DNA from: Adiantum capillus-veneris
Lineage: Eukaryota; Streptophyta; Polypodiopsida; Polypodiales; Pteridaceae
Reading direction: 5' to 3'
DNA length: 64,000 nucleotides
Assembly (NCBI GenBank): GCA_014529385.2
Contig: CM043957.1
Span: 90,733,160 to 90,797,159 of the forward strand
Positions 10,339-22,791 of this stretch are shown piece after piece. Position numbers and translations under genes: made by a program. Each line of letters starts with the position of its first letter. The first letter of the stretch is position 1. Below the pieces are notes generated by a model. The model was not told the DNA's origin, did not search any database, and saw only the letters and a program-made list of their open reading frames with translations.

Positions 10339-12575
10339 CACGATTGTATGCATCCATTATTGAGCAGCAGTTGAGTAACTGGGCAGAGAGTGAGGGTGTA
10401 CGGGCAAAGGGACAGGCAGGTTTCAGGAGGGGTTTCTCCACTCTTGACCATATTCTGACACTCAGAGCTATCATTGAGGAGGGCAGGTCACATGGGAGAC
10501 GGATTTATTGTAGCTTTGTGGATTTCCGCAAAGCATTTGACATGGTACCGAGAGCTCGACTGATGCGCAGACTGCAGGAGATGGGGGTGCCCACAGTGTT
10601 GATTTGGGGGATTATGGCTTTATACAGATCAGTGATGGGACATGTACGCACCCCAGAGGGGATATCTGACTTAGTTCACTCCACTATCGGGGTGAAACAG
10701 GGTTGCCCATTGTCTCCTACTCTATTTGGTATGTATGTTGATGAGGTGTCTGATTACATTGACAGAGAGGGTGATAGAGGTGCCCAGCTGGCAGGGACGT
10801 GGATCCCATTGTTGTTATATGCTGATGATATTGTCTTGATCTCTGACTCACCAGAGGGTATGCAGCGACAGTTGGATGCATTACACAGTTTTGCAGAGGA
10901 TAGTGGATTGTCTGTAAACCTTGGTAAAACCAAGGTCATGGTGTTTAACACCACACCGCAGTGGATCAGGAGATCGGCACCGACCTTCACGTATGGTCAA
11001 GAGATTGTGGAGTATACAGATGCATACACTTACCTTGGGATAGTCTTCACTGGGCCGAGGTTTTCTTTGGGGAGAGCAGCAAAGACTAGACTGACCAGAG
11101 CTTATGCGGCCTTGGGAGGCTTGGAGAGGATGTGTTCGCAGGTTCAGTTCCAGGAACCTCGGACAAAGTTATGGCTCTTTGATACTTTAGTAGCCTCAGC
11201 TATGATGTATGGGGTACAGGTATGGGGACCTTCTGTAGGACAGGATGGTTGGAGAGGTATGGAGAGGCCCTTGGTATCTATGATCTCCCGATTGATTAGA
11301 GCCAAGGCCTCCGTACCTCACGCGATCATTCGAGCAGAGCTAGCTGCCCCCCCCATGGAGATTGAGGCGCTTACCAGATCAGCGTCTTTTGTGCACAGCC
11401 TATGGGATACTACTAGAGACAGATATGCTAGATTGGCCCTTGAGTCTTCCAGACAGTTAGCTCTACAGGGGGACACTTCATGCTGGTATGCACAGATGAC
11501 TTCATGGTTTCAGACGCATGGCTTCACCATGGACAGGTTGCCCCCTTTCCAGTATTCTCTTCAGGCACCCTCGCTGTCTCTTACACGGGTGGAGATCACT
11601 AGACTCATTCGTCAGGACCTGATCTAGCTCGACACCAGGAGGACATGGATAGAGCCGCCTCAGGAGTTGAGCACAAAGATGGCTTTCTATAGAGAGCATC
11701 TTCTCCACCTCACAGGAGATGGGTTTGTGATTTGACCCAGCTACATGGACACACATATGTCTCATGGTTTGCGTTGTGCCATTGGTCAGATACGCACATC
11801 CTCACATCAGCTCGAGATTGAGACCGGTAGATTCAGAGGGATACCAGCAGACAGCAGGATATGCCGATTATGCCAGAGAGAGCCAGAGACAGAGTTGCAC
11901 TACATATGTCATTGCACAGTGTTCTATGAGATACGGGGGCGTTTCCACTGCTTATTCAGAGAGGGTTTTGGTCCTCTATCTAGGGTCATGAGTTATGAGG
12001 ATCAGAGATGTCTTGGACTATATCTACTTGAGTTACACAGGTATAGAGACACTTTACTGGGGAGAGCTAGAGAGAGGCAGTCCCAGAGACACATTACAGA
12101 TTTCTTTTCACTAGATATGGGACAGCCAGAGGAGCAGCCACCACTGCAGAGCTCGTCCCACACTCATTCGACCACTACTGGCACTCTCATCGACCGAGCA
12201 TTGGAGCTACAGAGATACAGACGACCGCGACTGAGGAGAGGAGCTACACAGCATCGACGGAGACTACAACAGAAGATTCGAGCCATACTCTCTCGACATC
12301 CAGAGTGCAGATGAGGATGGATCCTCACCATTTCTTCCATCTTTGTTTCACACACTGTTACATCCAGTTTACCGGGCACCTATTGTATCAGCTGCTACAC
12401 CCACGTAGTTTTAGATTGTAGTAGTAGTAGTAGTATTTTGTTCCACTTCTAGTTCTTTTCTAGTTCTTTTGTACCCAGACATGGTATTAGATTCACTATT
12501 TTGTAACTGATTGGTCTCATAGGTCATTTTGGCCTTTTGAAGACGTTAATATAACATTTCATTTCATTTCATTTC
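10337..12575 (+). mobile_element. LINE copy 1, 5'-truncated, inserted in a CT microsatellite
   Basis: The copy begins abruptly in the reverse transcriptase domain right after a (TC)n run and ends in tandem TTTCA units leading into another (TC)n run. The 3' end holds a short hairpin, AGGTC-ATTTT-GGCCT (12521-12535), followed by GACGTTAATA. A small hairpin plus a simple-repeat tail is what a LINE reverse transcriptase would recognise. The endonuclease and ORF1 are missing because of the truncation. Confidence 0.82.
10338..12314 (+). pseudogene. LINE reverse transcriptase with C-terminal zinc finger, two in-frame stops
   Basis: This is one reading frame of about 660 codons. It starts near the first RT blocks (K-G-Q-A-G-F-R-R-G-F-S-T), then the active-site block F-V-D-F-R-K-A-F-D, the G-C-P-L-S-P-T-L-F block, the catalytic Y-A-D-D at about 10820 and the S-G-L-S-V-N-L-G-K-T-K thumb region. 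The C-terminal part ends in a zinc finger, C-R-L-C-x8-H-x3-C-H-C, near 11860-11915. TAG at 11625 and TGA at 11734 interrupt it; copy 2 has sense codons (Trp/Gln) at the first position. The protein copies LINE RNA into the target site. This copy is inactive because of the stops and the missing 5' half. I have not assigned a clade. Confidence 0.85.
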
Positions 12576-12599
12576 TCTCTCTCTCTCTCTCTCTCTCTC
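12576..12599 (+). repeat. (TC)n between the two LINE copies
   Basis: A run of about 24 bases of TC separates the tail of LINE copy 1 from the truncated start of copy 2. It is the kind of target in which both copies sit. Confidence 0.9.
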
Positions 12600-13814
12600 C
12601 TGACAGACTTACCCGTAGAGCATTTGAGGCAGCTATACAGCTATCAGAGAGTGGACATGAGAGAGCATGGTACTCACAGGTCAGAGCATGGTTTGAGGGA
12701 CACGGTCTTGACATGGAGAGCCTACCACCATTCCAGTACGACCCCCACTCACCATATGTTCACCTCTCTCGCAGTGAGAGGAACTTGGTATTGAGACAGG
12801 ATCTGTGGCAGCTATACACTAGGAGAGTCTGGGAGGCACCTAGCTTGGGGACGAGGATGTCAGATTACAGAGACCAGTTTCTCACCATATTGTCTGGGGG
12901 GTTCATACAGAGACCACGCTACATGGACACATATATGCCACATAGCTCACGGGTGGCGATTGGTCAGCTGAGAGTGGCTTCACACAGGTTAGAGATTGAG
13001 ATCGGGAGACATACTGGTGTTCCGAGGGGGAGCGAATCTGCAGAGCCTGCACAGAGGAGGTGGAGAGTGAGGAGCACTTTGTATGTAGATGCAGAGCATA
13101 CACTGAGATCAGAGGCAGGTATGAGGCCCTATTTAGAGGACAGCCCACTCTCCGAGAGATCATGGAATCTCGAGATCAGAGACAGCTCGGACGTTTCTTA
13201 CTAGAGATACAGAGCCATCGGGACACACTACTACAGCCACACACAGCTACACAGACAGAGGGGAGACAGTCGCAGCTCACAGACTTCTTTCAGAGGATTT
13301 CCGCCCCCCCCTCACCAGACACTCAGAGGGGAGTGACACTCCCACAGGCGGAGGTGAACCGAGCTAGACGACGACCACGAGTCACAGGCTACAGGGGCGC
13401 GAGCTCCCACCACCGACAGGTCGAGGAGATCCGAGCCCGGGAGCGCCGTGCCACTGAGGAGCGAGTGGCTCAGATGAGGGCTGACCCGACAGCTTTCATC
13501 CGGGTAGCCTTGGCACCAGACCCACCCATGTACCACATCTTACACCCCCCCATTAGTACAGGATGGAGCTAGATAGCTTGATGCATTCTCATGATTGTAC
13601 TACCTTGAGCATACAGACATGCATATACCCCTAGAGATAGAGCTCCATCCCTCCTCAGATACTCCACTACCTACTTTCAGCTCAGTTTTGTATCAATTTT
13701 GTTTCATTTGTCTTTCCGATAGACGGATGACATACACACAATGTACATTTGATTTGTCTCATAGGCCGATTTCGGCCTGACATAGACGTTAAAAATCTTT
13801 CTTTCTTCTTTCTT

Positions 13815-13818
<4 letters not shown>
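12600..13818 (+). mobile_element. LINE copy 2, 5'-truncated, same family as copy 1
   Basis: It starts right after a TC run, deeper in the ORF than copy 1, and ends with (TTTC)n merging into (TC)n. The 3' hairpin AGGCCGATTTCGGCCT (13763-13778) corresponds to the hairpin in copy 1. The stem bases differ between the two copies but still pair. Both tails share GTCTCATAGG before the hairpin and GACGTTAA after it. Overall protein similarity shows one family with separate insertions. Confidence 0.82.
12604..13572 (+). pseudogene. C-terminal part of the LINE ORF in copy 2
   Basis: The frame starting near 12604 matches the copy 1 protein beyond its first stop (L-P-P-F-Q-Y, R-Q-D-L, Y-M-D-T-x-M blocks). 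A frameshift near 13030-13060 moves the reading into the frame that carries the zinc finger, C-R-A-C-x8-H-F-V-C-R-C. After this comes an Arg-rich, probably disordered tail. The reverse transcriptase core is absent. It is non-functional and useful mainly as the intact reference for the stop positions in copy 1. Confidence 0.8.

Positions 13819-13897
<79 letters not shown>
13819..13897 (+). repeat. (TC)n after LINE copy 2
   Basis: About 79 bases of uninterrupted TC follow the TTTC tail of LINE copy 2 and join the LTR sequence TAGTAAAG. Together with 10282-10336, this marks the two halves of the original LTR microsatellite. Confidence 0.92.
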
Positions 13898-13898
<1 letters not shown>

Positions 13899-13946
13899 GT
13901 AAAGTTCAATGATTTTGCAGTTTCTCTGTTGCTATTGATTCCTCGT

Positions 13947-14109
13947 ATCGTTGCGACATAATAATAAAGAAACACCGAAAGGGGTGCCAATGTTTGGGTC
14001 CAGTGCATCTGGGCGTAGAACTCTGACATGCCGCGTTCTCTCTGTCTCTCTCTCTCTCTCTAGTAAAGTTCAATGATTTTGCAGTTTCTCTGTTGCTATT
14101 GATTCCTCG
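13947..14109 (+). repeat. Uninterrupted tandem copy of the LTR segment (empty site)
   Basis: This 163-bp segment repeats the sequence that flanks the LINEs: TATCGTTGCGACATAATAAT at its start, a short CT tract at 14037-14061, then TAGTAAAGTTCAATG up to CCTCG. The same parts are found at 10190-10336 and 13898-13946, but with the LINEs between them. It therefore shows what the target looked like before insertion. Confidence 0.8.
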
Positions 14110-14133
14110 CTAGGAGTGTCCAAGCTTGTAACA

Positions 14134-14290
14134 GAAGAAACATAGGAGATTCTTGTACCTGAACTAGTCCTACACACAAGAAAAGTAAAGGGTAAGCTAG
14201 TCCACAGATATTTGGTTAAGTTTAGGAATCATCGAGCTCTTGATACAAGATGGATGGAGGAAGACGACTTGGTAGATACTCTTTAGATAT
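14134..14290 (+). pseudogene. C-terminal end of another gypsy pol
   Basis: The forward frame reads an I-L-V-P-E-L-V-L-H-T-R-K motif followed by a chromodomain-like Y-L-V-K-F-R-N-H-R-A-L-D-T-R-W-M-E-E-D-D-L. A stop codon lies close to 14287. It matches the pol end of E1 (4700-4815) in layout. The upstream part of this pol is separated by the LTR that ends at 14133, so that LTR element inserted into it. Confidence 0.7.
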
Positions 14291-14865
14291 TAGAGCTTTA
14301 TCGGCTTTTGGTTTAGCTACGACTATTCCAAAAGTGCACGTGGATCAGCAGGTTGAATCTAGTGCGGTGCGTGCCGCACAAGAGAGAAGCTACTCCAGTT
14401 CTTTGTCACAGATTGCTTAGAAGGGAATAGGGTCAACCATTGGTCCTTGGCATTTTGGAGGCGCTGACACGCTAACAAGTTGTTGAGTGACTTTACAATA
14501 TGTACATAAAAACTTGACCATGATCTGTAGTTTATGGTTAGCGATTCCTTAAAAATTGAATGATTCATGCATTCTTACAATCGTCTCTTTGTTTGAGCAT
14601 GTGAATAAGATGAAATGTCTGTAGCGCTTTCTCTTGGTTTACCTGAGATGATGAATCTGGAATTGAGGACGAGATTTAGTAGATCAAGACATCTGCCAGA
14701 GATCAGTGTGATTTGGATGTCATTGCTACATAAGTATTATGATGACATCTCGACAGGGATGATGATACGAATGCGATTGTGATTGTTTCAGTGACTAGTG
14801 TGTTTGTGCTAGTGCATCATTTGAGTGGTCAAATGCATTATGCATGGTCAGTGTCTACTGATGGT
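14291..14865 (+). other. 3' non-coding remnant of the same gypsy element
   Basis: There is no coding trace. Blocks around 14395-14420 and 14650-14850 resemble 9000-9030 and 9600-9790, the non-coding 3' region of the neighbouring element. Similarity stops near 14865 and no LTR follows, so this element is truncated at the edge of the host gene. Confidence 0.5.
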
Positions 14866-15372
14866 TTATGCAACTACATTATCATATTCAATCGCACCAT
14901 ACTATACAACCTCCTTAAATTGGAGGCCATAACAAGCTTTGAGCATCACAGGCTTATTCCAATATACGTGCTCAAGCTCTACACTTCCATAAGAAACTGC
15001 TTATGTTTGCATGAAGAGCATCTTCAAAGTTCCACCAACATGGTTCAATTATGAAAGGTAGCAGTCCATTCAATTTTATGAAGTCATACGAATTACACTG
15101 TCTATAATAGTTGGATTATCTCCAAGCTCAACAAAACTAAATTTCTTGCTTTGACTTGTCCATACACTTGGAATGCAGCGTCTCATCGAACCAACTTGTT
15201 TGGGTTCAATTCATCTCCTAGGCATATTTCCTCCCCTGCAATGTCATTCTGGTTAACAAGAGTTTTTGGGTTCATACTATCTTGTGATGGAATCTTAACA
15301 TTGGTTATGGAATCTTGGCATTGGGTCTTGAATAGTTTTATAGAGGATGTCTAATGTCAGATATAATGGCAG
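14866..15372 (+). other. Probable intron of the UDP-sugar pyrophosphorylase gene
   Basis: I find no exon or transposon here. The stretch ends with a splice acceptor (ATAATGGCAG) directly before the first recognisable exon. Upstream exons of the gene are not visible in the window; they may lie to the left beyond the nested transposons, or this copy may be truncated. Confidence 0.45.
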
Positions 15373-16189
<817 letters not shown>

Positions 16190-16450
16190 ATTCTCACCTT
16201 CGCCTGTCAATCAATTGTCGAATTTTTGCGGCACAAGACATAATTTCAAGGGTATTTTGAGAGATTCAGAGCTTATACTCTTCAGTTGAGCACTGAACTT
16301 CACAGGCGCCGGCTAGTGTTTTGAGCGCCTTCCAGAAGTGTGTAAATAATGCTGCCATTCAGTCACCTTGATATAATCTGTGCATATTTTTCTCCTCATC
16401 TTAGTGCACCAGTTTGTGGCTACTTTTCTAAAGCATCTGGAATAAAAATG
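16190..16450 (+). other. Probable 3' UTR of the USP gene
   Basis: After the stop at 16189 there is no further coding sequence. An AATAAA at 16441-16446 is a reasonable polyadenylation signal. Confidence 0.5.
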
Positions 16451-17703
16451 TAACATTCGAAACGACCAATAAATGGAGCTATTGCCACCTTGCTTCCAAT
16501 CTTTTCTCAATATGATTGCCAACTAACCAAACCAACCCTGTGCATTCAGCCAAAAAAGGAAACCTTGTGGCTTTATCTCGAGTCGTGAAGAAAGACTCTT
16601 TCAAATAACCCTACAATATAGTAGAAATATAACCTAAGATAGAAATGGCAGTGGCATTCCACAACTCAAAGCTTCTTACGAATTGTTTTGACAACCAGAT
16701 TATCATTTAGTCCTAGCATATCATCCAACCTCCTTCCATTAGAGGCTATGTTAAACGCATCTAACATGTATTAAGAGAGCAGATCAGGAGGTGGTAAACA
16801 GAAGAGGCTTGCAATGTTGAGCTTGGATAACAACTATGACTTCTCATCTTGTTTGTCAATTCCCTATAGAGTTTTTTCCACATAGGAAATAGATAATGTA
16901 ATTGTTCTTCGAGAGATTGAGTTACACACTCTTTATGTACTTGTTGAGCTACACAGTTTTGAGAACCAAGGTTGCTTTTTGATGGGCATTTACCCATATT
17001 TGCAGATTTTGTCCATTTTTTATGAGTGAAATGTATGCTACCCTTCAAAAATTTCCACAGGATGCGGTAATTTTTTGTTGTTGATTATAGTTATATTTTT
17101 TAATTTTCTGAGTCATTTTGTGAACGATTTTGGGAGCCTAGAAGGGGTGTGTGTTATGGGCTTGGCAAGCCTGCAATCTTTGACAAATGGCATTTATTTT
17201 TGTGAAATTGAGAATGCTACCAAGAGTGATCGGAGGAGTAGTTTTACTCTCATGATTACTGATGGTCTTCTTCTACTGATAGGGCCTGTAACTTGGTGCC
17301 TTCTCTTTTGCACTTTTTTTAAAAAACTATTCTAGCTCATTCTCCTCTCTTGCAGTCGGTTCGTGTTCCAACTAGATGTTTGGATTGTCATAGCATAGTG
17401 CCACTCAAATTTCGAATCAATTATCTTGTGGGTTGTGCCACCCACTCTTGAATCCTCCTTTTCCTTAGAGATGTACTGTCAAAGTGCATTATTATGTTTG
17501 ATTATGGAAAAAAGGTAAACATAGTTTGGAGCCAAGTTGTTTTTCTTTTTAATTTGATGTTTCAAATTGTCTTTACACAATGTGGTCAAGGAAGACCATT
17601 GTTGCAGATAGAGACGATGATGTGAATGTCTTGCATGCCATGCCACAAAAAATTCCTTTTTGTATTACCATACAAATTGCTGCCCACTTAAAAAACTGGG
17701 GGT
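16451..17703. other. No gene recognised
   Basis: AT-rich sequence with only short open frames and no family motifs on either strand. I see no transposon ends. Confidence 0.5.

Positions 17704-17739
<36 letters not shown>
17704..17739. repeat. 36-base G run
   Basis: This is an uninterrupted homopolymer of G on the plus strand, preceded by GGGGGT. Its exact length is likely to be unreliable in the assembly. Such a run could form a G-quadruplex. Confidence 0.85.
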
Positions 17740-18165
17740 CTGCGGGTTGTTACTTATAGCACACCTGCTTATTTAGATAATTAAATAGGTGGCCCTACTC
17801 TTGAGCCGACGACGACGTCGTCTAATGGTTACCTTGACTGTCTAAAACCATTTTGGAGAATGTTGGCACTAAATTTTACAAGTAGAAAACCTTAAATTGA
17901 GGCAAAGTACACCAAATTGAAAGCCACTAAAGTAGCCAACGCTCGCATCTGTGTTTAACCAGAGCTATGGCTGAGTCGCTTGAATCATAGGTTTTAGCTG
18001 CCAACACGCAGAAAATAAAGTTTTTTCCCGTGGAGGTTGAACCTTATGATCTTCTTTAATTTTGGAACGGGGTGCCTACAATGTTGTCTATTGTGGTACT
18101 TGCAAAAACATTTCATGAAACTGAGGCGCTTGGATTTAGACACCATAATCTTGTGAGTCTTCAGC

Positions 18166-18700
18166 TTGGCACTACTGTTGGATGTTTATTGTCTTCATGT
18201 GCAACAATCTAGGTCCTGGCATAGTATTTTACAAGCTTTTAAGGCTATTAGCAGCAAGCATGTGAGCTCATGGAGAGGCATGTCTTACAACCTTCGTCTT
18301 GTCGTCCAAGATGTTGTGTGTTGGAGGGCATTGATTGCACAATATGCCCAACATGGTTGTGGCAAGGAAGCTCTTGGCTTTTTTTAACAGATGTGAAATG
18401 AATTCCGTTCCTCAAATGCAATCATCTCTCTTCATGAGAGTGCTGGCTATGGGCTATTGCGGAACCATGTCTTGCTTGGCATTGCTTTGGTTGACATGCA
18501 TGCAAAATGAGGTGTCCTCACAAATCACAAAAAGTTAATACACGTCGTTATACACATTACAAAGAACTTTAGAGTCTGCGAGGATTGCAGTGTTTCCCTG
18601 ATAGTAGAAAAACAAAAGATCTTGGTCAAAGGTGCAAAACACTCACATATTTGAAGGTGGAAAATGCTTTTGGGCTGGACATCATGATAAAAAGGTTTGG
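18166..18700 (+). pseudogene. PPR protein remnant with DYW-domain fragment
   Basis: The forward frames show a pentatricopeptide-repeat unit (D-V-V-C-W-R-A-L-I-A-Q-Y-A-Q-H-G-C-G-K-E-A-L) and, after breaks, A-L-V-D-M-H-A-K. Next comes I-T-K-N-F-R-V-C-E-D-C, which matches the K-N-L-R-V-C-x-D-C signature of the DYW cytidine-deaminase domain. A degraded H-x-F-x-x-G-K-C segment follows near 18640. The final D-Y-W is not preserved. Several stops and frameshifts interrupt it. Intact relatives are organelle proteins that bind RNA and edit C to U. This copy cannot be functional. Confidence 0.7.
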
Positions 18701-19275
18701 AAAGATCAAGTTTCATGCAAAACGTCAATTTTGGGCTCTTAATAAGTTGCCTTACTGGGAATCTTGTTGTTATTTCACATCTCTTACTTGTTAAAAGAAC
18801 CCAAAGAGTAATGACATTGTCTTGTTTAAGATTCGTGTAGCTTTGAAGGTGCGTAATATTTTGCACATGTATGTGACAAAATTGGCTATATGCATTCCTC
18901 TTTGGGTGACATTATGCTTATGGTTTTCCGGAGCTTGGTTATATTCAAGTTCAATGTTTATCGAGAAAGTTGCTGCGAAGGCAAGAGATTATGTTGAGGT
19001 TTATCATCATTTGCATCCCAACTACTTACTTGTTCAATGTTGTAGGATTATCAATAGACCTTATGTTTATGATGTGGATCATAAATCACTCCATTGAGAG
19101 GTAGCTTATGCCATATGCGAGTTGCCATTTGTCTTGCCTGATCCATGCATAATTTTCATCATTCAAAATGCACTGAGTGACTTTAATCTGTGCCTCAGAT
19201 TATAATGCTTATAACATAGCAATAAACAAATGTACACAAATTTATGATGAGGTTATACAATAGGGTTACTATGAG

Positions 19276-19660
19276 ATAAATTCATGCTTTGTATTGCTCT
19301 TGTGGACATGTATGCAAAGTGCCATGCTCTCTCAAATTCCAGGGTGTGCTTGAGAAACTCTCGTCTTGTAATGTAGTGTCTTGGAGTGCACTGATAGTAG
19401 GGGTATGTAGCAACATATAAGGGTGACAAATCATTGAGGCACTATGAACACAAGTTACATGAAGGAGTCCTTCCAAATGCGGTGACATACACCTAATCTT
19501 GAAAGCCTGTACCATTCTTGGATCCTTAGAAAATGGGAAAGAAGTTCATAAAGAACTTATAAAGCATGGGCTACTGTAAGATAATCTTGTGTTGGGCAAT
19601 ACTGGTGGGCATGTATGCCAAATGTGTTGCACTCTCAAGGACAAAACATGGGCAGGTAAT
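19276..19660 (+). pseudogene. Second PPR fragment
   Basis: Forward-frame motifs A-L-V-D-M-Y-A-K-C, then S-C-N-V-V-S-W-S-A-L-I (across a frameshift), L-K-A-C-T-I-L-G-S-L-E-N-G-K-E-V-H and a second M-Y-A-K-C near 19610 form at least one and a half PPR units of the PLS type. It lies downstream of the DYW fragment, so the order is not that of one normal gene; it is either a second broken copy or a rearrangement. Several stops are in frame. Confidence 0.65.
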
Positions 19661-19780
19661 GGTAGGCATGATAACAAAAGTGAATGCAATCGTCGACATG
19701 TTGGCAGAAGTCGTAGAAGGGAAGACGATGGCAAAACACATACTAGTGGCAAGGTGCAGAAAGACGTAAGGAAGGTTTAG

Positions 19781-22538
19781 GAGCAGATCTATCCAAGATT
19801 GTGCTTTGATGCATACGATCGATACCAAATGTATACTTATATTCCATATTTTGATTTCCTCTATGTGATCTCAAAAGTACCTAGACTCAATCATGTACAC
19901 ATTAAAGTAATGAGTTTACATTAAGATTGTAGATAAAGGTGACAAGGATTGATGAATGTTTGTGATGTCCAACAAAGGGACACATGGAAAGTACACCACA
20001 ACATGGCTTCATAAAACATCGGTAATAAGTTCTTCCTTGTGCAACTGCAATACTTTTACAATAAAAATTCCTTCCAACATTGGAGGAGAAGCGAAGTCCC
20101 CCTTCAACATTGGAGGGCCAAAAGTGGCCACGGAAGGACATGTTTATTATTATAAATATGGAGAAGCTGCCAACTTCAAACCATATGTATATATCATACG
20201 TATGATTTTTTCTTTTTTCGATGGGTCACAAGCAATGCAATGCATGAAATGCACCTCTCTTCATCTTTAAATATTATAATGTGCAAATTTTCACCTCCAT
20301 ACATTTTTTTAATGCAAAATCTAATTTATGATACAAGGTCGTAGTGCTTTTGGCAAAAGCTTCGAGGAGAGATGCTATGGAGCCATCGACATAAGATATG
20401 CCATGAGGTAAAATCCACATCTGTCATTTTTTCAATTCTTACCATTTGTACAATGAATCAATCAAAGCAAACTAGTTGAATCTAAAATATGTCAAAAGTT
20501 TAAGCCCTTTGGGCGTTGGAAAAACCTTTTAGATGGGGTTAAGGGGCTGTCCAAACTTTTGGCGACCCCTTGTTCTGGGACCCACTCACGCCAACACATG
20601 TGTCTGCCATGAGAGAATACAGACATGAGAGCCATATTTGGCACTCAATGTATAACGAACCTTAAATGTACCATCTTTACGATAGTTACAATTTAGTCAT
20701 CAAAATTTTTATATCACATTCTTATGGGTGAACGGTGGGATATCTTGAAGGAATGCCTAGCGAGCCTCAACCTACATATCAAAGAAGAAGAATATTCAAA
20801 CTGTAGTGATAGCAAAATACTACAAATAGTACAAATATCCAAAGCTTTCTCACGAGCCTATGTTTGGAAAAATTGGTCAGCAACTCCTCAATGTTGATAT
20901 GACAACAATATAAGTGTGGGAAAGTTGAGTCGTAAAAAAACACAATGTTCACAATTACCAAGGATCTTGAGCAATCCTTCCCTCAAATTTTTTTGCTTCA
21001 AAGTTGAGCTTATCAAAGTATCATTTTTCTACCATCGAGCTACATATGTTGATTAGCAAGCAAAAATATATTACTACTCAAGTGCCAATGAAGGTGAGAG
21101 CTCTCACTACCAACAAATGACCCTTGAATTTTAAAACTCAAGGATTCCAACCATGCACTTTCATTCATCATCAAAATGTCTGCCGTTACCTAAAGCAATG
21201 ACTCATAAGCCTATTTTGCACCTTGAGCAATGGTCAATGTATAATGACATCAAGCTTAGAAAGTGTGGCTTGACAAATAACCCATCTCTTTTTGACACAA
21301 GGTGCCTACATATAAAAGACATTCAAACTTAGGGAAATAAAAATATAATTAAATAATGAGCTAAATGTTGATGCCCATTGTTATGCTTATGGCATGCACA
21401 ACCAAGGCTACCATCAACTCACGCAAGACAACAATCCATATGGTGCTATGTCTGCCAGGTGTACTACCTAGCTAGAGACCTCATATGTCGCTGCTTTATG
21501 TGGTACATGTTAGCGTGCACATTCATTTATAGACCACTAATATAGACAATGAATATATCATATCTATAGTGAGATTTTATGCTCGTTTATATATGAGAGT
21601 ATTTAGCCATAATAGTCAATGATTTTGAGTCAAAATATGGTGTTTTTGGAAGTTATTTCTTTGTTGAAATAGTTCCAACCCTATTGCAAATTTTAGTTGG
21701 AAACAAGCTGACAAAGGAAACTATATTGTATAGTCTTTTAGAATGGAAAATTCCATCAAGGGAAACCGATTATGGGACTATAGACCCAATGAAGTAGCAT
21801 GTCTAGAATTTGAAAGAGAGTCGAGCAAAGATGATGCAAAAGCACATATGTTTTGGGAGAGAGAAGTAGATTTCCTCAAAGAAGTTGATCCAGAACTCTA
21901 GAGAAGTGATTTCACTATGTATCAATAACATTTTCATACCACATATAAGAAGGTGCAGTCACACAAATATGCATGAGACATTTTTGGCACAATGAACAAC
22001 TCAAATACAGAAGCCAAAAAGGTACACTGGAGAAAATGCTACACGTGTTTGAAGACACAGTAGATCAATTATACATTATGTTGGAGAAATCAACTAAATA
22101 CAAGGATCGAGCTTGTATCAATGTAGATATTCCTAGTGACGATCTGATGTCAGTCATACTTAATGTTTGGGACCATATAATAAGTCATTAGTATACTTTT
22201 ATTTTTGTAATGAGTAGGTGAGCTTATGTTTACAAGAGGGCCCAACATTGGGAAAGTCAAATTCATCGACTCCATAAAATAATACAAGAGGACCAAGTAT
22301 TCTATTCTAGAGGCCATGGCAATAAAATATGTGGTATAAAATATGTCATACTCACTAGTAGGTGGTTTCTAGAGGGAAATTTCCATATTAAGCTAGACAA
22401 TTTTTGTTGAGGATGGGACTCTATAAAAAATTGTGAGAAGAATGAAGGCTCAATTTTGAGGCATTAAGGGTAAATTTGGTCAAGCTCTACCTTGAACCTA
22501 TGATGGGTTGTCCATATACTGAAAGGTATGGTTAAATG
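19781..22538. other. No gene recognised
   Basis: AT-rich sequence with short open frames only. An uninterrupted 72-codon frame at 21973-22191 has no recognisable motif. I see no transposon ends. Confidence 0.45.
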
Positions 22539-22791
22539 GCACCACATGGTGGAGTATATATGCTTAGAGAAGGCCACATACACATTACACATCACCGATG
22601 AACATGGTCCCACTTTGTGGCATAGCCCTAGGGAAGATATATGTTTTTGGTGCCATTTATACTCAAAGAAGGCTAAGTATGCATTACACGTTCCCGATGA
22701 ATATGGTGCCACATTGTGGAGTAACCCTAGGGAAGATTTTTTTTTTTTGGTGCCATTTATACTTAGAGAAGTCTAGGTATGCATTATTGGG
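22539..22791 (+). repeat. Three-unit tandem repeat, about 100-111 bp per unit
   Basis: Units start near 22539, 22650 and 22749. Each contains GG(T/C)(A/G)CCA..TATA..CTTAGAGAAG or a close variant, then TATGCATTACACGTTCCCGATGAA-like sequence. The first two also have CCCTAGGGAAGAT. The third unit is partial. An 11-12-base T run follows the second unit. Confidence 0.7.

Larger units (their letters stand above)
9875..14133 (+). repeat. LTR of a gypsy element, split by two LINEs
   Basis: The LTR starts TGTCACAAAG after a polypurine tract and ends CAAGCTTGTAACA (14133). It contains the shared R-like block (AATAAAGAAACAC, then GGGGTGCCAATG) twice, at about 10207 and 13964. Taking out the LINEs (10337-13818) leaves a normal-length LTR with a roughly 160-bp internal tandem duplication (10190-10336 plus 13898-13946, against 13947-14109). 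Confidence 0.75.

Noticed and set aside
17704-17739. Functional G-quadruplex promoter element
   Set aside because: A pure 36-base G run in a gene-poor area is more likely a homopolymer expansion or assembly length error.
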